Assembly (NCBI GenBank): GCA_916613615.1
Contig: OU744735.1
Location: 56,776,582 to 56,840,581, forward strand
Origin: Steromphala cineraria
Taxonomy: Eukaryota; Mollusca; Gastropoda; Trochida; Trochidae
Length of the DNA stretch: 64,000 nt
Direction of reading: 5' to 3'
Below, piece by piece: positions 19,501 to 28,589 of this stretch. The translations under genes were made by a program, and so were the position numbers. Every line of letters starts with the position of its first letter. Position 1 is the stretch's first letter. The notes beneath the pieces are model-generated. The model had not been told where the DNA came from, searched no databases, and saw only the letters and a program-made list of their open reading frames with translations.

Positions 19501-22375
19501 GTTTCTGGAGAAATGTAAACAAAGAGCAGTATCACTAAGGTATCATTAATATTTGGTATTTTACTTATGAGGCAAATTGAATCGTCCCAATGCATATAAA
19601 CTCTTGTAAATAAATCAAAGAGTTTATCTGAGATGTAAACGGCTAAACCGCCGCTATATCTTCCAAAATGTTTTGATTTAGGGCGTATAGACTGAAAACA
19701 TTTATGTGATGTAAACAGGTTTACAAAGTCATCAGTGTTCTTTGCCCATGTTTCTATTAAACTTATTATATCAAAATCATTTAAAAATTGAAGAAAGGTA
19801 GGGTTACTTAGCTTGCTATATAATCCATTGACATTCCAGGATATCATAGATATAGATGTATGTGACTTGTTGTCATCACAGTGTTGAGACGAAGCATCCG
19901 TAATATCATAATCATCTTCATGTGTTTGAAGGTCAAGGCCATTGTCCTATTTACTGGTGTCAGGGTATGGGGATCTTGGTCTGGTAGATCCTCTGCATCG
20001 AGTTATTGTACGGTTAGCAGCATCATATCTGTACATCACCTTGTCGATGACCAGTTTGTCTTCAGATAGGTATGCTGTCTTGCCTCCGCCTCTTGCTTCC
20101 ACCATAAATGGTATGAGAAGTTTTCTCATAGCTCGAACACGATGGGTGAAATCTTGTGATACCCTTTGAGTTTTGTTGTCCTTAAGACCCTTCCTAGCTG
20201 CAGCTAGAACTGTTTCTTTGTCATCACGACACATGAATTTTGCAATAATTGGTGGTGGTGAAGATTTAGATTTAAGTCTATGGACAGTGTCAAATGTTAT
20301 TGATGGTGTGTCTTCAACCTTGAGGGTGGCACTCTTTTCTACATAGCACTATATCGGATGATACATCCATTCAAAATGAAGAGAAGATAAGTTTGTTGGA
20401 AATGTTTGTTTGATGTGTAAAATAACCATCTATAAAGCAAGTAACATAAGATGTTAAACGTTCAGCCTGCAGACTTAGAATTGAAATGAAGAATCAGAAA
20501 ACCTTAAGTATAGCAGTAGAGCTGAGTTTGACTGAGAATCAAAATAAAACCCTCAAATCAAAACTTTGGGTCTGATGCTTCTCGGAAAACCATTTTGGTA
20601 AATCGAAAGAACAAAGAAAGTGTTTGTATAAAGTCTTGGAAGCTGTTTTAATTATGCTATTATTTACTTTTAGGGTGTTCGCTTTACACATTTGGACCTA
20701 ACTGTTCCTCGGAATGTCACTGCGCTGGGGAACCCTGCGACTGGACACTGGAGAACCCTGAATGTCCCTCAGGATGTTTGCCCGGCTTGACGTCAAGGGC
20801 CTGTGATACCTGTAGGTTCCATTTGATCTTTATTGTCGACATTTCTTTGTTGATGCATTTTAGTTTTGTAAGTGAACATTTAAGACTACTATTATGGATC
20901 AAAGTTCTCTTCATTGACATTGGAATCTTTGACTAGCGTCACCTAACCATTAATATGAAGAAACGCAACGCTGAACGAGGATATATTGTACTAAACTGCG
21001 TCTGTAGGTCCATACTCAACAAACGCTTTTTATCCACCGCCTTTTGAAGTTGGTTTGGATATTGGAATAGGCTACATGTCACAGCCACATGTCCCTCTTA
21101 TAAACTTCTTTTGAATAATATTTGGCAGTTTCCATTGGAAAGTTACTGAGCAATACTAATACAGTTCGCCCTAGCTCAAGGAAACATGTTCGTGGTTTCT
21201 ACTGCTTTGGATTATTTTGTAACTCCTTTCAACGAAAAAAGAACATGGAAATCATTTGTTGAGCAAAAGTGTTAAATGTATTCTATTCCTATGGAGTTGT
21301 GGTGTAAAGTGTGACGCTAGGGAACTTTGCTGAGAACCAGAAAACTCACCTCTGTTCGACCAGGAAAACATATCTGGTTTCCGTAAGTGTCCTGATAGGT
21401 CATATAGATTTACTGCAAAGCATCTCGTTCAGCGCCTGTCCGTTCATAAGCTTTATGCTATTTCTAGAACTTTTTACTTGAGGAAGTTGAAATATAGTGA
21501 TCCTGGACTTTGGCTAATGAGGTTTCAATATTATATATGATATGATATAATCTTTTCCGGAATAAAGAATTGATTTATATTAATTTGATTTATATGATTT
21601 AATCGTTGTATTTTTAACAAAAATGAAGTGCATTTATGTTGAGTCGGCTCTAAATAGAGCCCGTTGCCAAAGCAACAACATGACGTCATGAGCGTGTCAT
21701 TGCATCAGAGCATTGTTCCATGACGTCAGATCATTGTTGTTATCAGTCACTAGTGACTGATCACACGTTCCATTGTTAATGTCAATAGTGACTGATAACA
21801 CGGTTTATTTTCATTGATAGATCTCGGTATTTTACCGCAAATCATATAATAAAATCTTTTCCGGAATAACGAGCCTAGAAAATGTACAGACTCCTTCCTG
21901 AGAATATGGATTAAAAATCTGGTTAATCCTCGACCCCAATATTGTACCTTTTAGTTATTGAGATTATAGATAATAATGGCCGTTAAGATTTAAGAAGATT
22001 TGAATGGTAAATGCCCTAATGCCTATTGGGGAAACACAAAATAAAAACCATTTGAAACGTTTAGGTTGTTTCTCTACTTTTCCGACAATGTAATGAACGA
22101 GTTGACTTTTCTTTTCAGTTTCAATGATATCCGTCTACACAAAATACTTGCAGCAATGTCATGTAAGTATTTCCTTCAACTTTGAATCTGTTGACATAAG
22201 GAGTTTGGTCACAGTTCAAGTAGTTGAGGTGAACTCGCGTTCCGAATGTATGCTGGCCTGTGAAGCTGTGGTCCCCTGTACTGGCTTCGAGTACTCTGAG
22301 ACAACCTGTACGCTGTGGGGAGGAGGTGCCACTGGTCGTCCTGGCTCCAGGGACATGTGGAGGAAACTCGACTGA
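10545..22375 (+). CDS. Secreted F-type lectin (fucolectin) with EGF-like and PAN-like exons
   Basis: Predicted exons are 10545-10611, 11727-11954, 13789-14007, 20674-20811 and 22119-22375 (stop included). All junctions are GT-AG and phase 1, giving 302 residues. Residues 1-22 form a hydrophobic signal peptide. Residues 23-171 form one F-type lectin (FTP) domain: RGKPASSSS near the start, GWWSVDL, then DFGEVEVYG at its end. A His (IFHS) lies 27 residues before RTDYTTRR, close to the fucose-binding His...RxDx4R signature; the usual adjacent Cys pair is absent. Residues 172-217 are Cys-rich (FGPNCSSECHC, CPSGC), EGF-like. Residues 218-302 contain C-x3-C-x5-C-x8-C, a PAN/apple-like half domain, and end inside the first minisatellite unit. 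Exon 2 carries a direct repeat of DPGNAV. A strong donor-like 'catgtaagt' at 22158-22166 could shorten exon 5. Fucose binding is family knowledge; tissue and role are unknown. Confidence 0.8.
12050..12800. repeat. AGGTCA-rich intronic repeat, right arm
   Basis: Intron 2 of the lectin gene contains repeated 'gtgaccttgac' and 'aaggtcacac' words at about 12085, 12220, 12345, 12470, 12595 and 12735. It is the inverted counterpart of 5330-5660 plus 7520-7700 and resembles 38459-39312. No coding potential is visible. Confidence 0.7.
14550..16105. repeat. 45-bp AT-rich minisatellite, expanded right-arm allele
   Basis: About 34 units of roughly 45 bp are seen, with core 'atcatgtcaatacacgtgtg' followed by 'atgtatcataagaacc'. 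Units vary in blocks; a variant with 'cacgtgccttgtaccaaaaa' recurs near 14763, 15315 and 15632, which suggests a higher-order repeat. The minus strand gives several long open frames (up to 193 codons of HHTCIDMISAMVL-type repeats) that are artefacts of the unit length. It lies in intron 3 of the lectin gene. Confidence 0.95.
16449..19847 (-). CDS. LINE ORF2: endonuclease and reverse transcriptase (1132 aa)
   Basis: This single open frame encodes the enzyme that nicks target DNA and copies LINE RNA into it. Residues 1-270 form an apurinic-type endonuclease domain: ISWNVNGLYSKL at the start, GGLAVYIS, SGDFNSR near residue 145 and SDHLPL near 253. Residues of about 500-790 form the reverse transcriptase: NYRGISLLNS, FVDFKKAFDMV, GVRQGCALSP and the catalytic FADDLVLVAD at about 740. 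A C-terminal CCHC knuckle, CSLCNVTEDEIHIVYQC, lies near 1065-1081. All core motifs are present with no stop or frameshift, which suggests recent insertion. The nearby ORF1 fragment ends about 100 bp upstream. Opposite-strand frames such as 17347-17781 are shadows. Confidence 0.93.
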   Translation of the reverse strand: MISWNVNGLYSKLSNPTFLQFLNDFDIISLIETWAKNTDDFVNLFTSHKCFQSIRPKSKHFGRYSGGLAVYISDKLFDLFTRVYMHWDDSICLISKIPNINDTLVILLFVYISPETTSNADGIELLGDRLAELKSDYPDSVILLSGDFNSRTGSELDYIEDDSIDYLPLEDFMYDTTPSPPPPRSNKDTVVNNYGKQFLDLCRLFNIHILNGRWSQSSGDFTYIGPNGFSTPDYICVSACLYSTVTDFKVISRSESDHLPLAVTLHLLTDQYENTRPSMSEYPNRLLYRWRGENREEYINEFRSDYVNSCLNTFMEYIINDDIDASVDCLIDILHYSGRSMLKRESKPKRKQPEWFDLECEHLKKKKYILLDHFRKYSTKDNYTAFNQSRKTFKNICRVKQRVFRESVSRTLTEASLLKDQKGLWSIIKRYSRKSDKKCAISAETWQTYFNDLLNPQVDSVGDQDFDDFVNKYVDEHGCHECMDNDFSYDITTDEVNAAIDRMKLNKSPGNDGIPSEFFKTVKDTIAPYLAILFSHILSKGQFPEAWRAALIIPIYKKGNANEPSNYRGISLLNSMSKLFTTIINKRIDDHVESTGLIGEYQGGFRKHHSTIDNIFILQSIIQKYTTRKQGKFYCAFVDFKKAFDMVNRKKLLYLLLNNGIHGNLFKVLQDLYNKVKSAVVIEGSKLSNYFNCSTGVRQGCALSPVLFSIFIKELSESMSEAFNNGIFISEDMYNILSLLFADDLVLVADTPLKLQKQLDFLHRYCLKWGMEINTDKTKVIVFRSGGRLSRFENWTYNETEIEVVNAYKYLGIMMTPKLVWTRACNILAQQANKALFPIKSIIRKYEVNIRDAFKIFDMKIVPILMYGSEIWGYKKMNQLEIVHRSFCKFVLNVSKSFPNVALYGEYGRYPLYVNSYINCIKYWFGLIIMPSYRYPHQSYLMLKKTCDRKRTNWASKIMQLLFTYGFGHVWIQQGVGDIDSFLKLFKERLIDCAKQDWHAELTDKSSLQFYSTIKSLFTSELYIYELKNVKYRKALLIFRSCYNRLGIQCIRKGFNDYESSDSKCSLCNVTEDEIHIVYQCPMYQTLRVDVPLLFNNNRNIHGLKYLMNSNDYAYMLGNFLYNVFRVRGERI
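19947..20329 (-). CDS. LINE ORF1 C-terminal fragment
   Basis: The minus-strand frame is open from the element's truncated 5' end (20329) to the stop at 19947. It reads VHRLKSKSSPPPIIAKF near its start, then a basic segment and TAYLSEDKLVIDKVMYRY. This resembles the C-terminal RNA-binding part of LINE ORF1 proteins (pattern: HRLG..., PPIIVKF...). The N-terminal part, including any coiled coil, is missing because of 5' truncation, so this is not a functional ORF1. Confidence 0.7.
21535..21870. repeat. Direct-repeat-flanked segment with TGACGTCA palindromes
   Basis: Near-identical 'ataatcttttccggaataa' at about 21548 and 'aaaatcttttccggaataac' at about 21852 bracket about 300 bp in intron 4 of the lectin gene. 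Inside are 'atgacgtcatg' and 'catgacgtcag' (about 21680 and 21720) and the palindrome 'atcagtcactagtgactgat'. TGACGTCA is the consensus bound by CREB/ATF-type factors, but occurrence alone does not show regulation. Confidence 0.5.
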
Positions 22376-22645
22376 AACTATCTGTACCTTGTGGGGAAGA
22401 GGTGCCACTGGTCGTCCTGACTACAAGGACATGTGGAGGAAACTCGACTGAAACTATCTGTACCTTGTAGAGAGGAGGTGCCACTGGTCGTCCTGACTAC
22501 AGGGACATGTGGAGGAAACTTGACTGAAACTATCTGTACCTTGTAGAGAGGAGGTGCCACTGGTCGTCCTGGCTACAGGGACATGTGGAGGAAACTCGAC
22601 TAAAACTATCTGTACCCTGTGGGGAGGAGGTGCCACTGGTTGTTC
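22300..22645. repeat. 75/76-bp minisatellite, right block, overlapping the lectin 3' end
   Basis: About four and a half units with 'ctgtggggaggaggtgccac' and 'tggaggaaactcgactgaaa' run on from the lectin coding sequence. The first unit encodes CTLWGGGATGRPGSRDMWRK followed by LD and a stop, so the gene's last residues are repeat sequence. This is the inverse orientation of the block at 1-798. Confidence 0.92.
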
Positions 22646-22678
22646 TCCTTACCCTTTTTTGACCATTTAACTTCAATG

Positions 22679-22684
22679 AATAAA
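22679..22684 (+). terminator. Polyadenylation signal AATAAA after the lectin gene
   Basis: AATAAA lies about 300 bp after the predicted stop, just beyond the minisatellite, and is the first canonical signal downstream. If used, the repeat block would form most of the 3' UTR. Confidence 0.5.
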
Positions 22685-22689
22685 GCATT

Positions 22690-23550
22690 CAAAACACTCT
22701 TTTAATAGCAGTTTGTACTGACGGTCGTATCATAATCCTTTTGAAACAGTACTCAAATTATAAATGATGTGAGATACGAATGACAGGGTCGCTCTGATTT
22801 CCAGAGCAGGTTTACAGTGAATTCTATGTTTGCACTTTTTCGCTCCTTGAAACATAATTCTCGATTTGTTGTATAGATGTTAATTGTTGACATGTTCTAT
22901 CGTGATTTTATTATGATATTTATCAGTAGGATTATTGCTATTATTGTTCTGTCTGTATGCATCGTAAGACTTATAAGTATAATTTCCATGTAAATCGGTA
23001 TTTTCTGTCTTGTTAACTTACAATAGATATCAGTATTTTGTCTGCAGGAATAATTCTGTCCTCGTTCACATATAGTTCCTTCACACTTAATATGTTTTGG
23101 ATCAAATAAAGTTTGCTAATGCATTATTTATCCAAGGGTGCTTTTTTTTTATTTAACTAACTCTCTGGTTAAAAAATTGGAACCGAAGAATCCTGATTGA
23201 TCATGCAACACACATATTTTGTACACAAACTTTTTTCAGTAAATCAAATATTTGAAAATAACAGGCCTGGGACATTTTAACTCGAAGCATATTGAATATA
23301 AATTTAAGCAAGTTCTTATGACGATTAAAGAATTATGATTAATTTAAGTGTCTGCAGCAAGGCATAAAACTGATTTTAGCGTTTTAGGAAGATGGCTTAG
23401 GGTATGAACACAACCAATAAATAAAAAATATCTGTTCCAATTGTCTACTATTAAAACAATTAACAGAACACGCATTTTCAACCTCTTGAAAAAAAATCTC
23501 AGATTTCAATAAGACCTGAAACATGATTGAGTGCAAGTACATTAATTCAC
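22690..23550. other. AT-rich intergenic DNA, nothing recognised
   Basis: I see no open frame of note, no clear splice-flanked exon and no obvious repeat apart from short A or T runs. Confidence 0.6.
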
Positions 23551-23552
23551 GT

Positions 23553-24718
23553 GTTTTTAATATATGCTACAGGTGTGTACAGTGTCGTTATTTTCATGTA
23601 TAACATAAGAGAACGTCCTATATGCAGATAAATAAAACTGATTAAATGATAACTGTTTTGTAAGTATAAGTGTAGGATTCAGAATTCCTACCTGATTTAT
23701 CCGACCACAGTTTGACTGAGCTTTGCAAGCTAAAATATAAATGCACATTTAAGTGTGTGTTTCATCTAATCATAAAATGCATCTTTAAATGTAAGATCTT
23801 TTAACCATGAATAAAGTAACTTAATCCTGTTAGGCCAAACTTTCATTTCGATGGTCATGATTTTCAATGATCTTTTGATTAAAAAAATCTAAGTAAATAC
23901 ATCAACTTCAACCTTCAAGAACAGATCCAGATGGGGGTCATAAGGGTTCGGCAAACATTATGGACTGAACTTAAATCAAAACTTTATGTATTACGTATGG
24001 ATGTCTATCTTAACCCTTACGATGCGGGGCGCGTGATATTTACGGGCCAAATATAAAATGGCACGTAAGCCCTCTTGGCGAAATCCGTAACTTTCAGAAT
24101 AAGGCTATAATTGACTGCAAGCAGTCTTGGCTGCTCCCGGATATAAAATATCAAACCTTTTCTCAAAAATGATTGAGGGTACCCACCTTGCGGCATTCAT
24201 ATCTCACGAACCATTAGAGATAATTCTATAATTTACATCATCGTGTAGAAGAAAGAATTGTCTTTATTTCCATGTATCATATGTATATGCGCGCACAAAA
24301 ACACAGAAACGGCAAGCGTTGCGACAAGTGCCGCAAATTTTATTTTTTACCTCAAAATGATTGAGGGTACCCACCTTGCGGCATTTATATCTCACGAACA
24401 TGTGTTGAATTTGTTGATTAAATTCTCGGAGGGTACCCAAAGGATGTTGAAAAATCTTAAGATAGACATCCATACGTAATACATCAAGTTTTGATTTAAG
24501 TTCAGTCCACAATGGGTGCCGAACCCTTATGACCCCCATCTGGATCTGTTCTTGAAGGTTGAAGTTGATGTATTTACTTAGATTTTTGGAATCATAGGAT
24601 CATTGAAAATCAGTTATCATTTAATCAGTTTTATTTATCAGCAAATAGAACGTTCTATTATGTCATAAATGAACATAACGACACTGTACACACCTGTAGC
24701 ATATATTAAAAACAACAC
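23553..24718. mobile_element. 1.17-kb foldback (long inverted repeat) element
   Basis: The outer ends are 'ttaatatatgctacaggtgt' at 23557 and its complement ending near 24711. The inner arm segments 23900-24012 and 24450-24562 are near-perfect inverses (for example 'gaacagatccagatgggggt'). The left arm has about 200 extra bases (roughly 23655-23860) relative to the right. The loop holds two direct copies of 'gattgagggtacccacctt' (24172 and 24360). The 73- and 91-codon frames are by-products of the palindrome. Confidence 0.8.
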
Positions 24719-24877
24719 CATCCCAGTAAATGTGTAATGTTTTACACACATGACTTCATGTACGTGTTCTCAATCATTTTTGTTTCAGGTCTTATGGAAA
24801 TCGGTATCCCACAAGAATAAAGTTAACTTAAAAGGTTCAAATGCGTGTTCTGTTATTTATTTTGGAAAACACGAACA

Positions 24878-24950
24878 CCGGATATAGCGAACTAAATTCT
24901 TTGGTCCCTTGGAGTTGGTTATATCCGAGTTCTACTGTAGTAAAAAAATT
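24878..24950. repeat. Half copy of a 'cagtagaac' MITE
   Basis: 'cgaacaccggatatagcgaa' and the end 'gttctactgta' match the right half of the element at 33943-34122 in the same orientation. The left half is missing. Confidence 0.7.
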
Positions 24951-24994
24951 ACACAAAATTTTTTATTTTGCCATTGTCGTATTATATAAATCTA

Positions 24995-25195
24995 GTTAAT
25001 TAGGTCAATATGTATATACATAGAGAAAGATTGTAAGCTTTTTTTCGTCAAATGTAACTCGACAGGATTGGGGTAAAGGTCAGCAATACCAGCTTTTCCT
25101 TCGGTGAATAACTCAATACACAAATCCTTCTGTTTGAATCATGTTTCCTCGACCCACGATTCAAACAGGAGGTGTGGGTATAACTTCAACCAAAA
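24995..25195. repeat. Dispersed repeat, inverted relative to 59650-59870
   Basis: The order 'tatatacatagagaa', 'aactcgacaggattggggta', 'ccttcggtg', 'cacgattcaaacaggaggt' and 'gtgggtata' recurs as the complement at 59650-59870. It ends with a short palindrome around 'gattcaaacag'. No coding content. Confidence 0.65.
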
Positions 25196-25226
25196 TAAGG
25201 ACTTGGCCATCCTGCTACATCAGCGT

Positions 25227-25621
25227 ATATGTCTCCGCGTAAGGCTACAACCTATCCCCTGATATCTGTCTATAGTATTCTGCCGTATCGCTGACACTCA
25301 GCGCTATTTATAGCCTGTCTGTTTTCAGTCAAACTAGTTCGAATTCAATACACTGTTGTCTAGTGATGTCGCACGTGGAAATCTAAGAGAGTGCGATTTG
25401 GAGCTTAGCGAAAGCCTGCAATGAGAATCAGATTTATTATCTAATAGCGCTCCCATTGGTTAATTTGAATCACGAGGTGAACACGCGGAACGAAGCCAAG
25501 AAACTAGTTTGCCGCTATCGCTAAAAGGGCATTTGATTGGCTTGCGATATATAGCGATACCGCAGAATAATATAGAAGGATATCAGGAGATAGGTTTTAG
25601 CCTTACGCGGAGACATATAGA
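25227..25621. mobile_element. MITE with about 65-bp inverted ends (family C, full copy)
   Basis: The left end 'tatgtctccgcgtaaggcta' is repeated as its complement at the right end; both arms continue through a 'gatatc' stretch to 'ggtatcgct'-type sequence. The interior has 'gaatcagatttattatcta' and 'ttgaatcacgaggtga'. A right-hand part of the same family occurs at 49126-49347. No coding frame. Confidence 0.8.
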
Positions 25622-25849
25622 AGGATGGGACTTGGCACCTTAATCATCATATCAAGAGGATAAAGGCCTTAAAGCTGTAATCCAGCTGTGGCCTGCTTCA
25701 CTTCACAGATAAAAGACTATCATACCCGACTTACAGTCTCGTTACTATGGTTTCCTTTGTTCTTACCGTAGGTGTATTGATCGATAAAGCTCTACTTTCT
25801 AATACACCATTTTTTTGGTTAAAACACGATTATAGGCTATGGTTAAAAA

Positions 25850-27175
25850 CAAAAATAGAGCCATGGGCTCTGTAGCTCATCAGGCTTTTGATGGGAAAAG
25901 GTTTTGACCCCTGTGACCCCATTTAGGGTCATTGGGTCACAAAATCTACAAGTTTGAATCCCCATTGGCCAAGAAGTCTACACACAACTTTTTAGCTCTC
26001 TAGACCATTTGGAACTGGAGGAGCAGATGAAAATAGGTTTTGAAGGTTGTACCCCTGTGACCCCAATTGGGGTCAAAGGGGTCACCAAACGTAAAATTTA
26101 GAATTCCCATTGGCCCAGGAGTCTACACACAACTTTTCAGCTCTCTAGACCTTTTGAAACTGGAGAAGGAGTAAAATATGTTTTTAAGGTTTTGACCCCT
26201 GTGACCCCAATTGAGGTCCAGGGGTAACCAAACCTAAAATTTAGAATCCTCATTGGCCAAGGAGTCTACACACAACGTTTTAGCTCTCTCGACCTTTTGG
26301 ATCTGAAGAAGAAGATGAAAATAGGTTTTTAAGGTTTTGACCCCTGTGACCCCAATTGGGGTCATGAGGTCATGAAATCTACTATTTAGAATCCCCATTG
26401 GCCAAGGAGTCTACACACAACTTTTCAGCTCTCTAGACCTTTTGGAACTGGAGAAGAAGATGAAAATAGGTTTTTAAGGTTTTGACCCCTGTGACCGCAA
26501 TTGGGGTCATGAGGTCATGAAATCTACAATTTAGAATCCCCATTGGCCAAGGAGTCTACACACAACTTTTTAGCTCTCTAGACCTTTTGGAACTGGAGAA
26601 GAAGATGAAAATAGGTTTTTAAGGTTTTGACCCCTGTGACCCCAATTGGGGTCATGAGGTCATGAAATCTACAATTTAGAATCCTCATTGGCCAAGGAGT
26701 CTACACACAACTTTTCAGCTCTCTAGACCTTTTGGAACTGGAGAAGAAGATGAAAATAGGTTTTTAAGGTTTTGACCCCTGTGACCCCAATTGGGGTCAT
26801 GAGGTCATGAAATCTACAATTTAGAATCCTCATTGGCCAAGGAGTCTACACACAACTTTTCAGCTCTCTAGACCTTTTGGAACTGGAGAAGAAGATGAAA
26901 ATAGGTTTTTAAGGTTTTGACCCCTGTGACCCCAATTGGGGTCATGAGGTCATGAAATCTACAATTTAGAATCCCCAATTGCTAAGGAGTCTCCACATCA
27001 AATTTGAGCTCTCTAGAGTCATTGGTTCTTGAGAGGAAGTCGAAAATGTGAAAAGTTTACGGATGGACGGACGGACGGATGGACGGACGGACGGATGGAC
27101 GGACGGACGGACGCCGGACGCCATGCCATGCCATAAGCCCATCGGGTCTTTCAGACCTGATGAGTTAAAAACCGG
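25850..27175. mobile_element. Pearl-like element: 145-bp tandem repeats plus GGAC/GGAT tail
   Basis: Eight or so units of about 145 bp (each with 'gacccctgtgaccccaattg' and 'ggagtctacacacaactttt') are followed by a GGAC/GGAT microsatellite (27058-27115) and 'ccatgccatgccataagccc'. The outer ends are the short inverse pair 'agctcatcagg' and 'cctgatgag'. A second member in the opposite orientation is at 45868-46705. The layout of core tandem repeats plus a tetranucleotide tract matches the molluscan 'pearl' class of non-autonomous elements. The open frames in the tail are artefacts. Confidence 0.8.
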
Positions 27176-27407
27176 GAGTGAACTGCCAAAAGGGCGCATC
27201 TTCATTTCTTACTTTCTAACTTTCTATGTGCAATACTTTCGTTTTTTACATATTTCATGATTTTTACTGAATTTGTCGTCCTTTTCCTTCGCTTTATTTG
27301 GCAGATCAATACGTGTTCAGGATTTAGTTGCAAAACGTCCCAGCATATGCATACCAGTGTCTGATGACGTCTATTGCACGTCTCTGTTTATCTGTCATTG
27401 TTGCCAG

Positions 27408-27500
27408 GACTAAAGAGGTCGTGCAAAAGTCCATGTAACGTGATATACCCAGGTACCCCGGGTACATGTTCAGAGAAGTGTAGTTGTACGCCTCAAAGTG
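27408..27500 (+). other. Candidate cysteine-rich exon, unassigned
   Basis: After a plausible acceptor ('cattgttgccag', AG at 27406-27407) the frame reads RSCKSPCNVIYPGTPGTC then SEKCSCTPQS, with five Cys in 24 residues. No donor consensus follows clearly; the frame continues open into a hydrophobic stretch to 27691. It could be an exon of a small secreted protein or chance. I found no partner exons. Confidence 0.3.
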
Positions 27501-27707
27501 AATTTATAATAATCCTTCTATCGTTTCTACTTTGCAGGCTTCATAGATTATGGTTTTGTGTATTGTTTCACCCGCTTTGCACTTGTCATTTGCAAGTGAT
27601 TTCAGTGCACTGTGGTGTCATTCTCCACAATCTATCAATTCCTTCGTCAGTAAAGACTTCTTTACATGCGAAGACGTTGATTTATAGATAACCCTCGATA
27701 ATCTGTT

Positions 27708-28310
27708 TCTATAACAAAAAGATATAATTTTGGACGGCGGCGTCTACTCTCTAACGAGTAAATATTTGTTTCAGAGTATGATATCTCGTAACTTGTGCCG
27801 CGCAAACCGCCGCAAATAGTTCTGATTGCATCTTAGTTTAGTTTTTCCAGAAGAAGTGATTGGTTTTTCGTGCAATTGTCCCATACATCGACATGAGTAG
27901 TCGAATATTGATAAAATAATTTGCGTGTGCATTGTTTGCAATGCTTTTTCTGTCGAGACGGTATTTAAAGCTCCTTAAGCAGTTTATCATTGGACTAACT
28001 TTTTTGATGATGTTTTCGATTCAGCTATGTCCTTTTAGGTAAATCCTAAATGTTTACACATCGTTTTTGTTAGGATGTTTGTTCTGAGTAAGTTTACGAG
28101 TAAATTGAATTGAAACTGTCTTGTTGGGATCAGAATCAACTTGCCATGATTAAGCCCAGTCAGATATTACTGCCAAATCATTGTTCAGACAATGAACAGC
28201 TACATTTGGGTCGTTAATAACTACGTATAGTGACGTGTCATCAGCAAATAGTCGAATACTACTGTTAATATCATCTACAGTATCATTTATATAAACTAAG
28301 AACAATCATA
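27708..28310 (-). pseudogene. Decayed LINE reverse transcriptase (second family)
   Basis: The minus strand from about 28310 downward reads INSSIRLFADDTSLYVV, then NNDLAVISDWA and NKTVSIQFTRK, the catalytic region of a LINE reverse transcriptase. Further down, in other frames, come FKYRLDRKSIANNA, DAIRTICGGLRGTSYE and IYSLESRRRRPKLYLF, typical of the region after the RT in CR1/Jockey-type elements. Stops and frameshifts are frequent and no endonuclease is seen. FADDTSLY differs from the FADDLVLV of the intact LINE at 16.4 kb, so this is a different family. Confidence 0.75.
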
Positions 28311-28589
28311 GTTCTTACTTCACCTCCTCGGCAGTCCCTGTACCAAAAGTGATGGTGCGCCTCTTTAATCATATAGTTTAACTCCTTAACTGATACAAAG
28401 CGCTTGAAATCTTGTTCTGTTCCATTCTTGATTAATTTGTTAAGACCACAGATATGGAAGACATAAACTCGGGTAGTATTCTGTATACTCTCTGTTCTTG
28501 TATAAATCACTTAGTTTCAGTCGTTATGGCGTCATCAGTTGTGTTGTTCTACTCTTCTAAATGAGAAGATGTTTCTGTCTGGAGATGGC

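Larger units (their letters stand above)
16356..20329 (-). mobile_element. 5'-truncated LINE insertion with 10-bp target duplication
   Basis: A 3974-bp element lies antisense in intron 3 of the lectin gene. Direct repeats 'cactcttttc' flank it (16346-16355 and 20330-20339). The left arm near 3340-3350 has the uninterrupted equivalent site. The 3' end (at 16356) reads 'aataaaactattgaattg' followed by a short attga-type repeat tail instead of poly(A), as in many non-L1 LINE clades. The 5' end begins inside ORF1, so insertion was truncated, but ORF2 is complete. The clade is not assigned with confidence. Confidence 0.9.
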
